Numbered from the stretch's first letter, positions 11,301 through 23,845 are shown. The stretch is DNA of 64,000 nucleotides from Boswellia sacra (GCA_013180625.2 SNVD02010013.1:352406-416405); one strand, 5' to 3'. Made by a program: numbers and translations. Notes: generated from the letters alone by a model not told the origin.

Positions 11301-11535
11301 AACATTGCTCATGTGTCACATTCCTTAAGTTAAACCTTGTTCTTAAACTTTGGTGCCTTTAACATGTAGTCTTCTCCTTAGCTTCAACACTTCATTTTAA
11401 TAAGCCTCTTCTTGATTTTATAATTATTTCAATGATTTTACTCTTGCACATAAATAAACATGTTAGTAAATCTCAATTAATCAATGTGTATTGTTATCAT
11501 CAAAATTATCATGTAGCCTTAGGGCTAACAGAATG

Positions 11536-11740
11536 TCGAAGAAATTGCAAAGTTTAAGACTCAGTTAAATCAAGAGTTTGAGATGAAAGATTTAGGTAAA
11601 GCTAAGAAGATATTAGGTATGGAGATTAATAGAGATAGAGGGAGAAGCAAGATTTGTTTGACGCATAAGTAGTATCTGAAGAAGGTATTACAGCAGTTTG
11701 GCATTACAGAGCAGTCAAAACCTGTAAGTACCCCACTTGC
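11536..11740 (+). pseudogene. Tork-type Copia reverse transcriptase, remainder
   Basis: This resumes after the solo LTR with KFKTQLNQEFEMKDLGKAKK (about 11550-11610) and ILGMEI, the usual sequence after the YVDD motif. A TAG at 11670 breaks the frame (HK*YLKK). Confidence 0.88.
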
Positions 11741-12480
11741 TCCTCATATGAAACTCAGTGCATCTTTATCTCCTAGTACAGATGAGGAATGCAAGTATAT
11801 GTCTCGATTTCCATATGCTAATGCAGTTGGTAGCCTGATGTATGCTATGGTGTATACAAGACCCGACATTTCACATGTAGTTAGAGTTGTGAGCAGGTAC
11901 ATGCATGATCCTGGTAAAGGACATTTGCAAGCAATTAAATGAATTCTACGGTATTTGCTGAAAACTGTAGTTGTTGGCTTAGTCTTTGATAGGGATAATA
12001 CGTATGATCAGTATGCTATTGGTTATGTTGATTCTGATTATGCTGGTGATTTGGATAAACGTCGATCGACAACCGGTTATGTGTTTACTCTTGCAAAAGC
12101 ACTAGTGAGTTGGAAGTTTACTTTACAGTCTCCAGTGGCTTTCTCTACTACAGAGGCAGAGTATATGGCAATGATAGAGGCTGTGAAAAAAGTTATTTAT
12201 TTACAGGGATTGCTAGATGAATTGAAAATTGGGCAGAAGAAGATCACTCTTCATTCTGATAGTCAGAGTGCTATCCATTTAGCGAAGAATCTAGCGTTCC
12301 ATGTTCGTACGAAGCATATTAATGTTCGGTATCATTTTGTGCGGGAGATTATTGATAATGGGAGAATCTTACTTTAGAAGATTGAGACTACCGAGAATAC
12401 TGCAGATATGTTGACTAAGGTTGTGACAGCAATCAAGTTCAGTCATTGTTTGGACTTGATCAACATTGTGCGAGTTTAAC
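11741..12480 (+). pseudogene. Tork-type Copia RNase H
   Basis: Contains YANAVGSLMYAMVYTRPDIS (about 11813-11872), GYVDSDYAGDLDKRRSTTGY (about 12022-12081), STTEAEYMA (about 12146) and LHSDSQSAIHLAKN (about 12250), then KHINVRYHFVRE. These include the RNase H acidic residues. A TGA at 11940 and a TAG at 12376 interrupt it. The tail runs to the polypurine tract. Confidence 0.88.
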
Positions 12481-12568
12481 TGGGCCATTAGGTGCATTTG
12501 GAGGCGTTACAATTGTGATAGAAAATATGAAAAAAAGAAGAAATTTGTGGTGAACCGACATATTCGCC

Positions 12569-12580
12569 AAGGTGGAGATT
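12569..12580 (+). other. Polypurine tract of the Tork-type Copia
   Basis: AAGGTGGAGATT lies immediately before the 3' LTR start TGTTAAG. Confidence 0.8.
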
Positions 12581-13139
12581 TGTTAAGTTTTTTGGCTCAT
12601 ATGTAAGTGGGAGAGATCCCACATTGGTTAAGTAGTAAAGCTTGGGTCTCATGTGGGCTTATAAAAGAAGCCATATGAGAGATGTTTAAGTGTCCGAATT
12701 GAAATTCTCCTTCACCCCCCATATTGTATAAGGTCTCATATAAGACCTCATAGTTTAAGGGCCTTTCATTAAGGACCTTAAAGTTTGTAATATTTGTTTT
12801 TTTCCTCTTTGATTTTGGGTATTTATAGTATTACCCAATTGTTTGGGTAATTACAGTTTGGCTCAACTATTCGGGTAATTATGTTTGACCCAATAGTTGT
12901 GGTATGTGTATTATGACCCAAAAGTTTGTAATTATCTTTGAAGATACTGAAAGTTTCTTCAGCGGTGCCCAATGACATAGGTAACAATACCGAATCTCGT
13001 TAAATCTTGGTGTTCTTTCTATTTCTGTATTGTTGGTTGATTGGTTGCCTCTTTAGTTGCTATTATATTCAATTATCTGACATAGTTTGTGGTTGTGCAT
13101 TTGGTTGTTTTATTGGTATCGCTTTCGAATTCTGCAACA
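12581..13139 (+). repeat. 3' LTR of the Tork-type Copia
   Basis: 559 bp, TGTTAAG...GCAACA, followed by the target duplication TGTTT. It is the same length as the 5' LTR apart from compensating small indels. Confidence 0.92.
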
Positions 13140-13558
13140 TGTTTTATGAGTGATTTATTCATATATGAGAGGTTGTGACCATGCATGAATTTTGTTTATG
13201 TTTGTTTGAGTTAGTATTCACTTAAGAGACTTGCGAGTTAAGTATTTATGTAATTCAGTGTCAGTCATGGGTATTATCTTTTCTTAACAGTGTGTTGTTA
13301 AGTTGTCAGTAATAGAGAGTAAGCAATGTCACTAGAGTTTAAGATTTTGGAGGAATTTTGTTTTACAAAGATTAGGTCAGTGTGTGAGAGTGAGTCAACA
13401 TTATAAACGCACCTAAAGATTGTATAACAAGAACTTAGTGAATTATAGCTCTAAGTTGTCCATGGACGTATATTTTTATAACCGAACCACGTAAATCCTC
13501 CTGTGCCATTTTATATTACAGTTTACTATTATATTATGTATAACTAACCATACTTTCA
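13140..13558 (+). mobile_element. SIRE-type 3' LTR, second part (second copy)
   Basis: Continues the LTR interrupted at 6034. It matches the reverse complement of 17052-17480, including CTTAACAGTGTG, the AATTATAGCTCTAAG-like segment, ACGTAAATCCTCCTGTG and an ending ...ACTTTCA. Confidence 0.75.
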
Positions 13559-13734
13559 TATCTCACAGTTTACTTACTCGATGAATGGGCTGACTTCATC
13601 ACAATTAAATAATACATTTCTATAGGCTTGTTCACGAACATATGGATCTTAGAATATAAACTATTGTTTCTTTTTTGCAAAGCCAACAATTGAGAGTACT
13701 GACAATCCTTTTTTAATTGCTTCATGTTTTTTTT

Positions 13735-14219
13735 CATTGCTCTCATCATTTCTTGATGGTTGATTGAATCTTGTTTCTATACTAAACAATTATCAAGAGC
13801 AAAATCTCAAGCATTCTCTAGCCAAATACCCTTCTGCTATAGAACCCTCTGGATGACATTTGTTTCGTACATATGACTTCAAGGTATGCAAATATCTATT
13901 AAATATAAAAGATACATTTCATTAGTATGTATGATTAGCAAATAAATTTCAATTTGAAAGCATAAGACAATAACAAGTTCCTTTCAACCAAGTACATCCA
14001 TCGACATTGTACAGGTCTAGCAATCCTGGCCTCATCTGCTAGATGAATTAGCAAGTGCACCATAATATCAAAAAATGATAGTGGAAATATTTGTTCAAGA
14101 TAACAAAGTATAGCAGGGCGATATGAGATTGGAGTTAAGCAAACTCTTTTGTTGTGTCAACTTTAGTACATAGCTCTTTAAAGAAATTGCTTAATTAAAC
14201 CAACACAAACCTAACCTTT
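13735..14219 (-). pseudogene. CACTA transposase, DUF4218 C-terminal part (copy 1)
   Basis: Minus-strand frames read LEQIFPLSFFDIMVHLLIHL (about 14010-14090), then ADEARIARPVQCRWMYLVER. This is the DUF4218 region typical of plant CACTA/En-Spm TNP2 proteins. The segment matches 60325-60805. It stops at 14219, where a solo LTR begins; the same frame resumes at 27826. Stops are present. Confidence 0.85.
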
Positions 14220-17051
14220 TGTCACACCCCGCACCCGATATAGTAATATTGTAGCGGAAAAGAGCTTGCAAAGAGAACACAGTCGTCGCTATGCCGAAAT
14301 CCTCCCTTAATCTTTAACTAATCGTATACCTGAGATACACAACAGACTAGTGAGTATGAAACTCAGTAAGCAGCTAGAATTATAAAAATTGGCGTAACAC
14401 TCAAAATAAAACAATTAATGGCGATAACCATTTTAGAATATGAGTACTATTCAATACTTATTCCATAAATCACTGATTATTGTTCATTTCTTGGTATATA
14501 AGCCACTAGTGCCCTACTAAAAAAGTCATAAAATTGATTTCACAGATCAAGGATCGTACCTCTGCACAAGGGAACTGGCACGACGGTGCCAAGTTTCTGA
14601 TTTCCAATCCGTTGCAAATTTTAGTTTTGCGCTCCTGTGCTAAGGGAGGGGCACGTATGTGCCAACTCTCTATTCTCTCTTACTTGAGTCAGTGCAAGTG
14701 GTGCTCCAGCGTGAAAGGTATGGCGCAGTGATGCCAATTCTCTGCCTATATCTCTTTAGATCCGTTAAAGATGCACTCCTACACCATTTAATTGTGCTCT
14801 TGTGCCAACCCTGTATCATTGGCAATTTCCTAGACCAATTACTCTCTTATCCAGTCACATTTCTAATTCCATAAATATCTGTCTATGGGTAATCAAGCAT
14901 AGCTTTTCCATGTCAAAGCTCATCACATATACCCATACATACATCCATTTATATACACAGGTCTCATTTATAAATAAGCTTTCCACAAGTTTATCACATC
15001 CTTATGTGCTCCCATAAACACATCAATTATTCACACATGAGTTTTCATAAGCTAGCTACATTGTTCATATGGATATCCATTTTACATAATTTCGGAAGCT
15101 TCCACAGTACAGTCACAGATACTTAGGAACAATGCTCTCTAATCAAGGTAGGACTTATCTATCACAGTCAGATCACATATGTGGGCCTATATCACATAGC
15201 CACCTATTGGTGGCATCCGTAGGCAAGGCATTATCGCAGTGAGTATTTCTCACATTCTTACATTGCACGAATCTGCCATCACCCAAAGGTGACAGCTACA
15301 TAGTCCTGCTGGACTCTTTCCTGCCACACAGAATAGTATATATACACAGAGATGCCTACATTTGAAATAATTCGAGGCTAGTCTGACAATCCGGGCGATA
15401 CCGAGCCCATGCTATCGAATCCTATGTAGGGAAACACATGGTCCAGACCTCCCTTCAAGCTATGAGAGCTAAACATCCTAAGTTGTGGCATACCACTCAC
15501 ATTTCAGTTTTCACATTCAGACACATAAGTGAAGCTCTATATTAAGCTTTCACTCACATATCATATTTCACATTTTAGTCACATAAATCAAGCTCTATGT
15601 CAAGCTTCTAACCCAATCACAACATATCACAATTCATTCACCATAATGCTAGCATTTAATGGTATCACATTTCACATTTGACATTCAATATATTCCCATG
15701 GGCTTGGCATGTAATTTCAAATTCATAACATATCACGCAGTAATGCATGCCTTCGCACATCACAGGTATTGCAGTTCACTTTCATAATTGAGGTTCCACG
15801 TAGGCTTCTTATGAATCACATATATATTCACAAATACAATAAGCCTACATATCTCATGTACGCATATGGATGTGCAAAATCCACACATTAGCATCATTTT
15901 TACACACATAGAACCCCAATGACATCTTTATTCGTGCCAACACTTTCCATTAATCTTTGATGTATTTCAATCATATCGTTGCACAACTATTTCCATGCAT
16001 AACTGATCTCATTCATTTTTCACTCATACATATTCATGAAACTCTAATACACATGGTATTTCATAGACGTTCATTTGTCATGCCATCTCACAGGAGGAAT
16101 TAGTATCCTAGAACGTTTGACATGTATTTCATTCTTCATATACACAAATGGTTTCGTTGGCAACGTTATTCAAGCCATATCACAACAAATTCACATATAT
16201 GAGGGCACATTCAAATTTCTATATCTCACACATAGAAGTTACACCAACATGTAAATCACATACACATCAAATTGTGTGAAATCACACGTTTCATCAATCA
16301 CTATAAAACCCAATCAAATCATTTCCCATATCAGGGTCCAGGTATTCATGGCCCAATCCACATTCCATCAACACGTTTCGCATATATTCACAAACACAAT
16401 CATTAAACACATTTCATTAAGAGTTAATATCTATTGTGTCCTTAGAAGGGTCTAGCTACTTACCTGATTAGCCTCACCTCTTAATTTTGTTGTCCTGTAT
16501 ATCTTGACATGCAGTTGTTTAAAGTTCACCTCTTCTTCTTCTCCTTCCTCTCTCATAACCATTGCCATAGTCATGACACACTGATCAGTGTCCATTTAGA
16601 AAGAATTAAACCCTTTATAGGTTAACAACAGTTCAACTAATCAATAAAATCATTTATTAAACTCTATCACACACACATATTGGTTGGATTATTATAATAA
16701 GGGGTTATTCATTTCCAATCATCACCAAACTTCATGGAACTCAAATAGACATACATATTATAGTCCATGAATTTTGTTCAGTCAAAATAAGGTCATATAC
16801 CCCTTGAAAATCCTTAATTTCATTCACATAGCAAATCTGTCTACAGACCTCTCAACTGAACAATACAACTTTGAAGAATTTTATAAAATTATACAATAAT
16901 CAACTCTCTACCAAAATTTCCTGTATAGAACTAGACACATATAAGAGTCATTTCACCAAAAATCATGATTTTCTAAGGAGATTAAGTCAGTCAAATGAAA
17001 TTTCCTCCATATGCTATGTTCTGGAAATTGTCATTCACAATTTGTTAAGTC

Positions 17052-17906
17052 TGAAAGTTCTGGAGGTATGCAGTTATAAATAACAACACAGACGGATTTT
17101 TACATGGTTCGATTATAAAAACCTACGTCCACGGACAGCTATAGAGCTGCAATTCACTATGTTCTTATTTGTATAACCTTTAGGACCTTTTATAGTGCTG
17201 ACACTCTCACACACAGACCTAATCTTTGACAAACAAAATCTTCGCAAAGATTGTAAACACTAGTGACACTGCTCACTCTCTGTCACAGATAACTTAACAG
17301 CACACTGTTAAGTTATGCATAACACCCGATATCTGACAGAATTACATAAACACTCAACTCTCAAGTTATCCTAAGTGTCTACTAACTCTCTCAGATTTGA
17401 TCAACAACTCATGTACGATTTTAACTCTCATACATGACAACAAAAACTCAATAAATCAAAGATATAAAGACATTCCTTTTCGTTAATGCTTGTCTCTTAC
17501 AAAGTCACGGAATGCCTTCATCAACAACCAATAATTCTCTCTTGCGTAAGAAGACTCTCTCCTCAACCTTCTTCCTGCCGATTTTTTATATAATGAGAGG
17601 TCTTGATACAATCTTCCTAAAAGTCCTGTAAGGATCTTAATCAAGATCACAATAGGATTAGGATAAACAAAGTAGGAAAATGCTTTATAGTTAATCTCCT
17701 AAAGTAATAAGGATATATTAACTATCTTCCTATTTTGATTAGGATACAAAAATATTATCCTGATCAAGAGAGATAATTATCAAAATACTTCTTATAATAA
17801 TTATCTAAAAATAGTAAAATAGGAATAAAACACTTTAATTACTTTTATCACAAGTTAACCAAAATTTGAACATGTGAATGTCACATGTTTGACGTGAGTA
17901 CCAACA
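17052..17906 (-). repeat. 3' LTR of the SIRE-type Copia
   Basis: 855 bp, closely similar to 26099-26978 over its full length, with a 25-bp deletion near 17084. Starts TGTTGGTACTCAC and ends ...CTTTCA on the minus strand. Confidence 0.95.
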
Positions 17907-17923
17907 ATCTCCCTCCTTTTTGG
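17907..17923 (-). other. Polypurine tract of the SIRE-type Copia
   Basis: On the minus strand CCAAAAAGGAGGGAGAT lies directly before the LTR start TGTTGG. Confidence 0.85.
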
Positions 17924-18489
17924 CGACTTGTGATAAAAGCAGTTCAACTGTTTCTAAGGATAACATGATAAGTTAGATATCACTGAAAGTTATCATGAAC
18001 CATAAGATAGACAAATAACTCATGCAAATAAATAATCAGAAAGCTATTGTGAATCACATAACAGCACACTGTCATGAGATATATGACAGATCATAGTACT
18101 AAGTGAAGTGTCACTAGTACATACATAGACTGCAAAACAAATAAAAGTATGTTAAACACAACTGCACTCAAAATCATCTCAGCATTCATTCACTGTACTG
18201 ATGTAGATAATGCAGCAAGACATGCATGTGCACACAACATATAACAGAGTCATTCTCCCTCTCACTTCCTACTTATTCCTTTTGAGAAACAAGTAACATA
18301 ACAAAATTAGTAAGCTGAGAGAATAAAACAAACAAAAAAAAAAAAACAGCAAACACAAGTAGTTCAGAACAGAATAAAAATAGTTCAGCAGCAAATAGAA
18401 AGTCCCAACAACCACGTTAACCAAGTTAAATCTCCCCCTTGATGTGATCTTCGCTTCTCCCCCTTGATTTCAACACAAGTAGCCAAAAT
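17924..18489 (-). other. 3' spacer of the SIRE-type Copia
   Basis: No gene was seen. The spacer between the env-like ORF and the polypurine tract contains an A-rich run (18331-18347) and two CCCCCTTGAT motifs near 18425-18470. Confidence 0.7.
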
Positions 18490-20305
18490 CTAACCAAGTC
18501 TGAGAGACTTTCGAACAGGTGATGATGAAGTGCTGCCAGGGCGTTTGATAGACTTGCGAGTCACATGTTTAACCCTGCGCTTAAGAGTAGAGGTTGGCTG
18601 ATCAGATGGAGCCTGTTCTGTTGGAGCTTCAACTGGTGCTGTTTGTGCAGAAGGAGCTGGTGCTGAAGGCATGTCAGTTGTATCCGAAGAAGTTGCTGTA
18701 ACTTTAGTAACTACTCTGCGTATCTCTCTTTCAATTCTTTCTGCACTTGTTTCAGTAGTTGGAGTAGGCGATTGTGAAGATGGAACTAGTAACTCAGGTG
18801 CTGGTAGAGAGAGTGATGGTGGATGAGGTTCTTCTTCAGCTGCTGCAGGTGCAGGAATGTCCAGGGATTCTTTCTCAGCAGATGGTGAAGGCTATTTCAA
18901 TTCCAGAATCTGTTTTTGTTGGTTCATCTAAATCAGACTCATTTTGCAAAGTGGGAGCAGATTTTTCCAATTTCTGCTTCTTCTGACCAGATGAATTCTT
19001 CACCATTTTCAGTTTCTTCTTTCCCTTTCGGATACTTCCCTCGACAGAGGCCTTGATGGATTTTTCTAACAGCAGGCTGTGCAGCTGGCCTTGGAGCTTT
19101 GTGCTCAGATGGTGGTGTAGTGGTTTCAGGAATATTAGCAGCTGGTGAATCTAGTACCACAGGTTCAGGTTTTGGTTTAGATGTCATAGTGAGGGTGCTG
19201 TGGACTGAAACTATCCAAGAAACTGACTTTCCAACACAGATTGCTTATGTTTAATATCCTTTAAATCCTACAAAATTTCTATCAAAGCAATATTGTTTAA
19301 TTCAAGTTTTTCCTCAACAAATTTCAATTGATTCTTTCTGACTCTCGTGGGTTTAGTCTCTGGTGCAGGTAGATCAGTTTGATCATGCAATCTTTGAAGG
19401 AAACCCTTGTTAATTGACTTAGACAGAATCTCAGTTTGTTCACTAGAACTTATAGAAACATGGTTTTGAGCAAGGATGCCTTGTATCAGACAGGTGAACA
19501 TAAGCAGGTAGTAGTCCGAGTGATAGGAACCAATTTGAACAATTGTTCTATATGCTAATAGTCCAAAATTCACTGGTCTATTAGTTCCTAAATAAAAAAG
19601 AAGTTTCATTCTATCTTCCCTAATCTGATTTTGATGAGTAGAAGGAAGCCAATTAAACTGAGCTATTTTGTGCAACACTCGATATTTCTTCCTAAGAAAT
19701 TTCTGGTCAAGACCATCTCTGGGTTTCCACTTGATATCAGTTCGACTAGTAACTTCCTTAATTATTTCTTCCATGTTAAACTCTTCATCTAGAGAATGCA
19801 TACTTCCTATTGGAATGTCCATAAAGGAGTTTATGACATTGGGGGAGAATTTCACAAACTTCCCTCGACAGTAAACTCTATGATAATGAACACTCTTAGG
19901 ATCATCAATAGTGTTTGAAATGTTAGCAAAGAATTCCTAAATCAAAGTTTGAACAGGAGGAAGAAAATTTGATACCGTTCGAGTCCAGTAATTGGACGCA
20001 ATCATCTCACTGACACCATAGGAGTTGAAGTCCGAGAGTTTCACAGGTCGTTCTAAATGAAGCTTCCTTTGTGAAGTGATCTTGTCAAACTTCTGTTTGA
20101 TTACAGCCGTGAGAAATTTGTTGTATTTCAGCTTGATCTTCTCTTTTATTCTCTTCACTGGCATTTGTTCGTCCTCGCTCATGACTGGATCAACTGCTAT
20201 CTTTGCTTGTCTGTGTTATGTAGGAGGCGACTGGCTACTGTTACTACTGTCATGACTGGAGTTGCTTGTAGAAGAGTCACTGGCTATTGAGTTCGAAGAC
20301 GCCAT
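18490..20305 (-). pseudogene. Envelope-like ORF of the SIRE-type Copia
   Basis: Starts at an ATG at 20305 (MASSNSIASDSS) just after CCCTAGCT. It has a Ser-rich head, then SEDEQMPVKRIKEKIKLKYN (about 20120-20180), a globular part (19268-19855, with KWKPRDGLDQKFLRKKYRVL, LFYLGTNRPVNFGLLAYRT and LPAPETKPTRVRKNQLKF), and a Pro/Ser/Thr-rich tail ending SPVRKSLRLG. Such ORFs are known in SIRE elements; a membrane-fusion role is not established, and no clear signal peptide or membrane span was seen. TAA at about 20218 and TAG at about 19936 break it, and frames shift near 19190. A partial relative lies at 3915-4996. Confidence 0.78.
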
Positions 20306-21141
20306 AGCTAGGGTTTCTAAACTGCAGAAAATTTTTTAGAACAGAAATAGAGAGATGTGAGACAGGGAAGCAACTGTGGAAGAGGGATTATATGAACAGG
20401 AGAAGCCCACAAACTATTTGTTATATATACTAGCCCAAATATTTGGAAAATTTTTTATTTTCAAGAAAGAATTAATTACTATTTTTCCTTTCCAAAAACT
20501 GTTTAATAATTCCCTTCAAAACACTTCAATTCAAATTTGAATTAAATTCAAAGAAGGAATACTGATAGAAAAAGGATTCCCGGCATTGACACTTCTCCCT
20601 CTTAATTTCATAATGCTGACATGGCAAAAATTTGACACATGGACACACAAGTGACTTAATTTGAGAATAAGCACATAGGACATTGTTATGAAAAACATAA
20701 CAGAACACAATTATCCATATCATAACAGAAATATTTGAAGTATCATATTTCTCATTCTAAAAAGCATAATTTTGGGTTTGAGAGATTCATACATTGAAGC
20801 TCTATTTTGAATATATTGAGTAAACAATTTGAGTATGCTTCTTACACACACAAAAGTTAGTCTCAATATAAATTTGCTAAATAATACAGTAGCTTTCACA
20901 CATGTATAGAAGTAGCCCTTTTCCATTTGAGTTGGTGACCTCGCCATATTTCTCAGATACAATGAAGTTACTCTCAAAGGTTGACTTTCACATATCATAC
21001 ACTAGTAGCCCTCTCTGTATTTTCATTATTAGACCGGTATTTAATTATTCACACAATTTGTATATCATAACTCAAAAGCATGCTAATTTAGAAGGAAACT
21101 TATGATACTACAGATATGAATAACATAACAGAATACTCTAT
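20306..21141 (-). other. Spacer between pol and the env-like ORF
   Basis: No gene was seen. AT-rich, with the sequence just upstream of the env-like ATG resembling an untranslated leader. Confidence 0.6.
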
Positions 21142-21960
21142 TCATTCATATAACTGACAGATACCTAAGGCTTTTCTTAGATTTTCAAATCTTGTTGTGT
21201 CTAATGCCTTAGTGAACAAGTCAGCCAATTGTTTATCTGTGGAGATGTGCTCAATGTGTATCACCTTAGATTCTACTAGTTCCCTTATAAAGTGATATCT
21301 AATATCAATATGTTTTGTTTTAGAATGCTGAACAGGATTTTTGGAAATATTTATAGCACTAGAATTATCACAAAACACAGTAATGGGCTTCTGTTCAATA
21401 CCATAATCACTCAACATTTGCTTCATCCACAACAGTTGTGTATAACAACTCCCTGCTGCTATGTATTCGACTTCAGCTGTAGATAAAGAAATTGAATTCT
21501 GTTTCTTGCTGTGCCATGAAACCAAGTTAGTACCAAGATAAAAACAACCTCCTGAAGTTCTTTTTCTGTTATCTGAATTTCCTGCCCAATCTGTATCACT
21601 AAACCCTGCAAGACAATCACTTGTATCTTTAGAAAACCATATTCCATAATCACATGTTCCATGTACATACCTGATGATTCTCTTTGCTGCTGCAAGATGT
21701 GATTCTTTCGGATTTGCTTCAAACCTTGCACAAATTCCTACACTAAAGCTCAAATCTGGTCTGCTTGCTGTAAGGTAAAGAAGGCTGCCAATAATGCTTC
21801 AGTATAAGCTTGCATCAACTTCTTTCCCTGTATTATCTTTTGAAAGTTTTAGATTATTACTCATAGGAGTTTTCATTGGTTTTGCATTCTCAAGTCCAAA
21901 TTTGTTTACTAGATTTTTGGCATATTTTGATTGAGATATGAATATCCCATCATTCATTTG
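21142..21960 (-). pseudogene. SIRE-type Copia RNase H
   Basis: Frame 21142-21753 carries YVHGTCDYGIWF, GFSDTDWAGNSDNRKRTSGG, SLSTAEVEYIAAGSCYTQLL, VFCDNSSAINISKNPVQHS and KHIDIRYHFIRE, then TDKQLADLFTKALD near the end. These are the Copia RNase H blocks. It removes RNA from RNA/DNA hybrids during reverse transcription. A frameshift near 21760 separates it from the upstream connection region. Confidence 0.9.
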
Positions 21961-22840
21961 CTTAACCTATAATCCAAGAAAAAAATTTAATTCTCCTACC
22001 ATGCTCATCTCAAACTCTTTCTGCATCAACTTAACAAACTCATTAATTTTGTTTTTGTTAGTTGATCCGAAAACAATGTCATCAACATATATTTGAGCAA
22101 CAATAAAATAGTTTGATGCATGTTTGATAAACAAGGTTTTATCATTGTTGCCTCTTTTATAGCCTCTGTTGATTAAAAAATTAGTCAACCTTTCATACCA
22201 AGCTCTAGGAGCTTGTTTCAAACCATACAAGCTTTGTGCAATTTGTACACAAAATCTGGATGTTTAGGATCTTCAAATCCTTTAGGCTGTTCAACAAAAG
22301 CTTCTTCATTGAGATAGCTATTTAAAAATGCAGTTTTAACATCCATTTGGTACAACTTAAAATCAAGTAAACAAGCAATTGCATGTAGTAATCTGATTGA
22401 CTCAAGTCTAGCTACTGGTGCAAAGGTTTCATCAAAGTCTATGCCTTCAACTTATGTGTAACCTTGTGCAACTAGCCTAGCTTTATTTCTAACTACTTGT
22501 CCACTTTCATCAGTTTTATTTTTGAAAATCCATTTAGTTCCAATGACATTTGTACCACTTGGCCTAGGAACTAATTCTCACACTTCATTTGTCTTAAACT
22601 GATTAAGTTCATCTTGTATAGCTTGTAACCATACTTTTTCTTTTAAGCCTTCTTTCACATTCTTTGGCTCAAGTAAAGAAACATAACATGCAAACCTTAC
22701 CTGATTTCTTACCTTGCTCCGATTCTTCATCATGCCATCTGGTGTTCTAATGATAGAACTTGTTGGATGTGCCTTTTCAATCCATGTGGATGGATCTTTT
22801 CTCTTTTCATAATTTTGGATTGAACTTTTGTTCAAATTTG
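21961..22840 (-). pseudogene. SIRE-type Copia reverse transcriptase
   Basis: Blocks in order on the minus strand are WLQAIQDELNQFKTNEV (about 22580-22635), GTKWIFKNKTDESGQ, ARLVAQGYT (TAA follows, about 22455), FDETFAPVARLESIRLL, YQMDVKTAFLNSYLNEEAFV, LKQAPRAWYERL (about 22190-22225) and the polymerase site YVDDIVFGSTN (about 22062-22095). TGA at about 22577 and TAA at about 22452 are consistent with Trp and Gln codons lost by transitions. Confidence 0.92.
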
Positions 22841-23845
22841 AGTTGTCAGATGATTCTGTTACATTGGGTGTAACAGCAGTGTTTCCTCCTTCATAACAGC
22901 ATCTTTCTTTTTATTATTGTTTGGATATGATTTTTCTGTATCTTCTGTGAAGCTGGTTATGCTTTCCTCTTGTGAGTATTTTGCATAATCATCAAGATCA
23001 TCAAATACTACATTTGCAGATTCCATGACTGCCTCAGTTCTCATATTGTAAACTCGAAAAGCTTAGCTGTTTTGTGCATATCCTACAATGACTACTTCAT
23101 CGCTCCTTGGATCCAATTTTCCTAACAATTCTTTATCGTTTAAGATGTAACACCTGCAACCAAAGACATGAAAGTATTTCAAATTAGGTTTTCTTCCTTT
23201 CAAAATTTCATAAGGTGTCTGATTAGTGCCAGGTCTAAGAAAAACTCTATTTGAAATATAGCAAGCAGTGCTTATTGCTTCGGCCCATAGCCTCTTGGTC
23301 AACTTCTTGCTATTTAGCATTACTCTAGCCATCCCTTGAAGAGTTCTATTCTTCCTCTCCATAATGCCACTCTATTCAGGGGTTTTAAGAGCTGAAAATT
23401 CATGGTCAATTCCATGATATTTACAAAAATCCACATAGCTATCATTTTCAAACTCCTTGCCATGATCACTTCTTATTCTCACAATCCTTCCAATGTTCCT
23501 ATTTTGCTCATTTTCAAGCTTAACACAAAGGTTCCTGAATGCATCAAAAGTGTCAGATTTTTCTTTAATGAAATCAACCCAAGTAAATCTAGAAAAATCA
23601 TCCACACAAACAATTATATATCTCTTATCTCTAATGCTTTCAATTTGCATAGGACCCATAAGATCCATGTGAAGCAAATCAAGTATCTTAGAAGTGCTAA
23701 GATGTGGATTTGATTTGTTTGAACTTCTGATTTATTTTCCCATTTGACATGGTCCACAAATTTTATCAATTTTGTCATCAAGTTTAGGAACTCCTCTTAC
23801 AACACCTAACTTAGTTAATTTAACTAAGTCTTTACAATTTAAGTG
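22841..23845 (-). pseudogene. SIRE-type Copia integrase
   Basis: The frames contain CGPCQMGK (about 23740-23765), the core with Asp in LLHMDLMGP (about 23670), Asp in RIRSDHGKEFEN (about 23450-23485), and Glu in SGIMERKNRTLQGMARV (about 23315-23365). They continue with HVFGCRCYILNDKE and GKLDPRSDEVVIVGYAQNS. All three catalytic acids are still present. In-frame stops fall at 23369, 23063 and about 23733. Confidence 0.92.

Larger units (their letters stand above)
9806..11535 (-). mobile_element. Solo LTR (9811-11530) with GAATG duplications
   Basis: A 1,720-bp insertion splits the reverse transcriptase after YVDDMLIA. GAATG flanks it on both sides (9806-9810 and 11531-11535). Read on the minus strand it starts TGTTAGCCCTAAGG and ends GGGTCAATA. 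The final CA is TA, probably a C-to-T change. The stretch GAGGGGGTGAATTGGG (9836-9851) is, on the other strand, the CCCCCTC-type motif common near the 3' end of Copia LTRs, which supports minus orientation. No internal coding region remains, so it is best read as a solo LTR. Confidence 0.82.
6035..13139 (+). mobile_element. Complete Tork-type Copia retrotransposon with LTRs and TSD
   Basis: The LTRs at 6035-6593 and 12581-13139 are both 559 bp and start TGTTGAG or TGTTAAG and end GCAACA. The element is flanked by the perfect 5-bp target-site duplication TGTTT (6030-6034 and 13140-13144). Inside are a tRNA-Met primer site, gag, protease, integrase, reverse transcriptase and RNase H in Copia order, and a polypurine tract. 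All frames carry stops. The LTRs differ at dozens of positions, so the insertion is not recent. It sits in the LTR of the second SIRE-type element, and a solo LTR (9811-11530) is nested within it. Confidence 0.92.

Noticed and set aside
14534..15017. Three overlapping plus-strand open frames
   Set aside because: They lie within the solo LTR and have no recognisable similarity or splice context.
18490..20305. Env-like ORF as evidence for an endogenous virus
   Set aside because: It is within a Copia element with intact LTRs and duplications. The ORF is a known feature of SIRE-type retrotransposons, and no viral movement or coat protein was seen.
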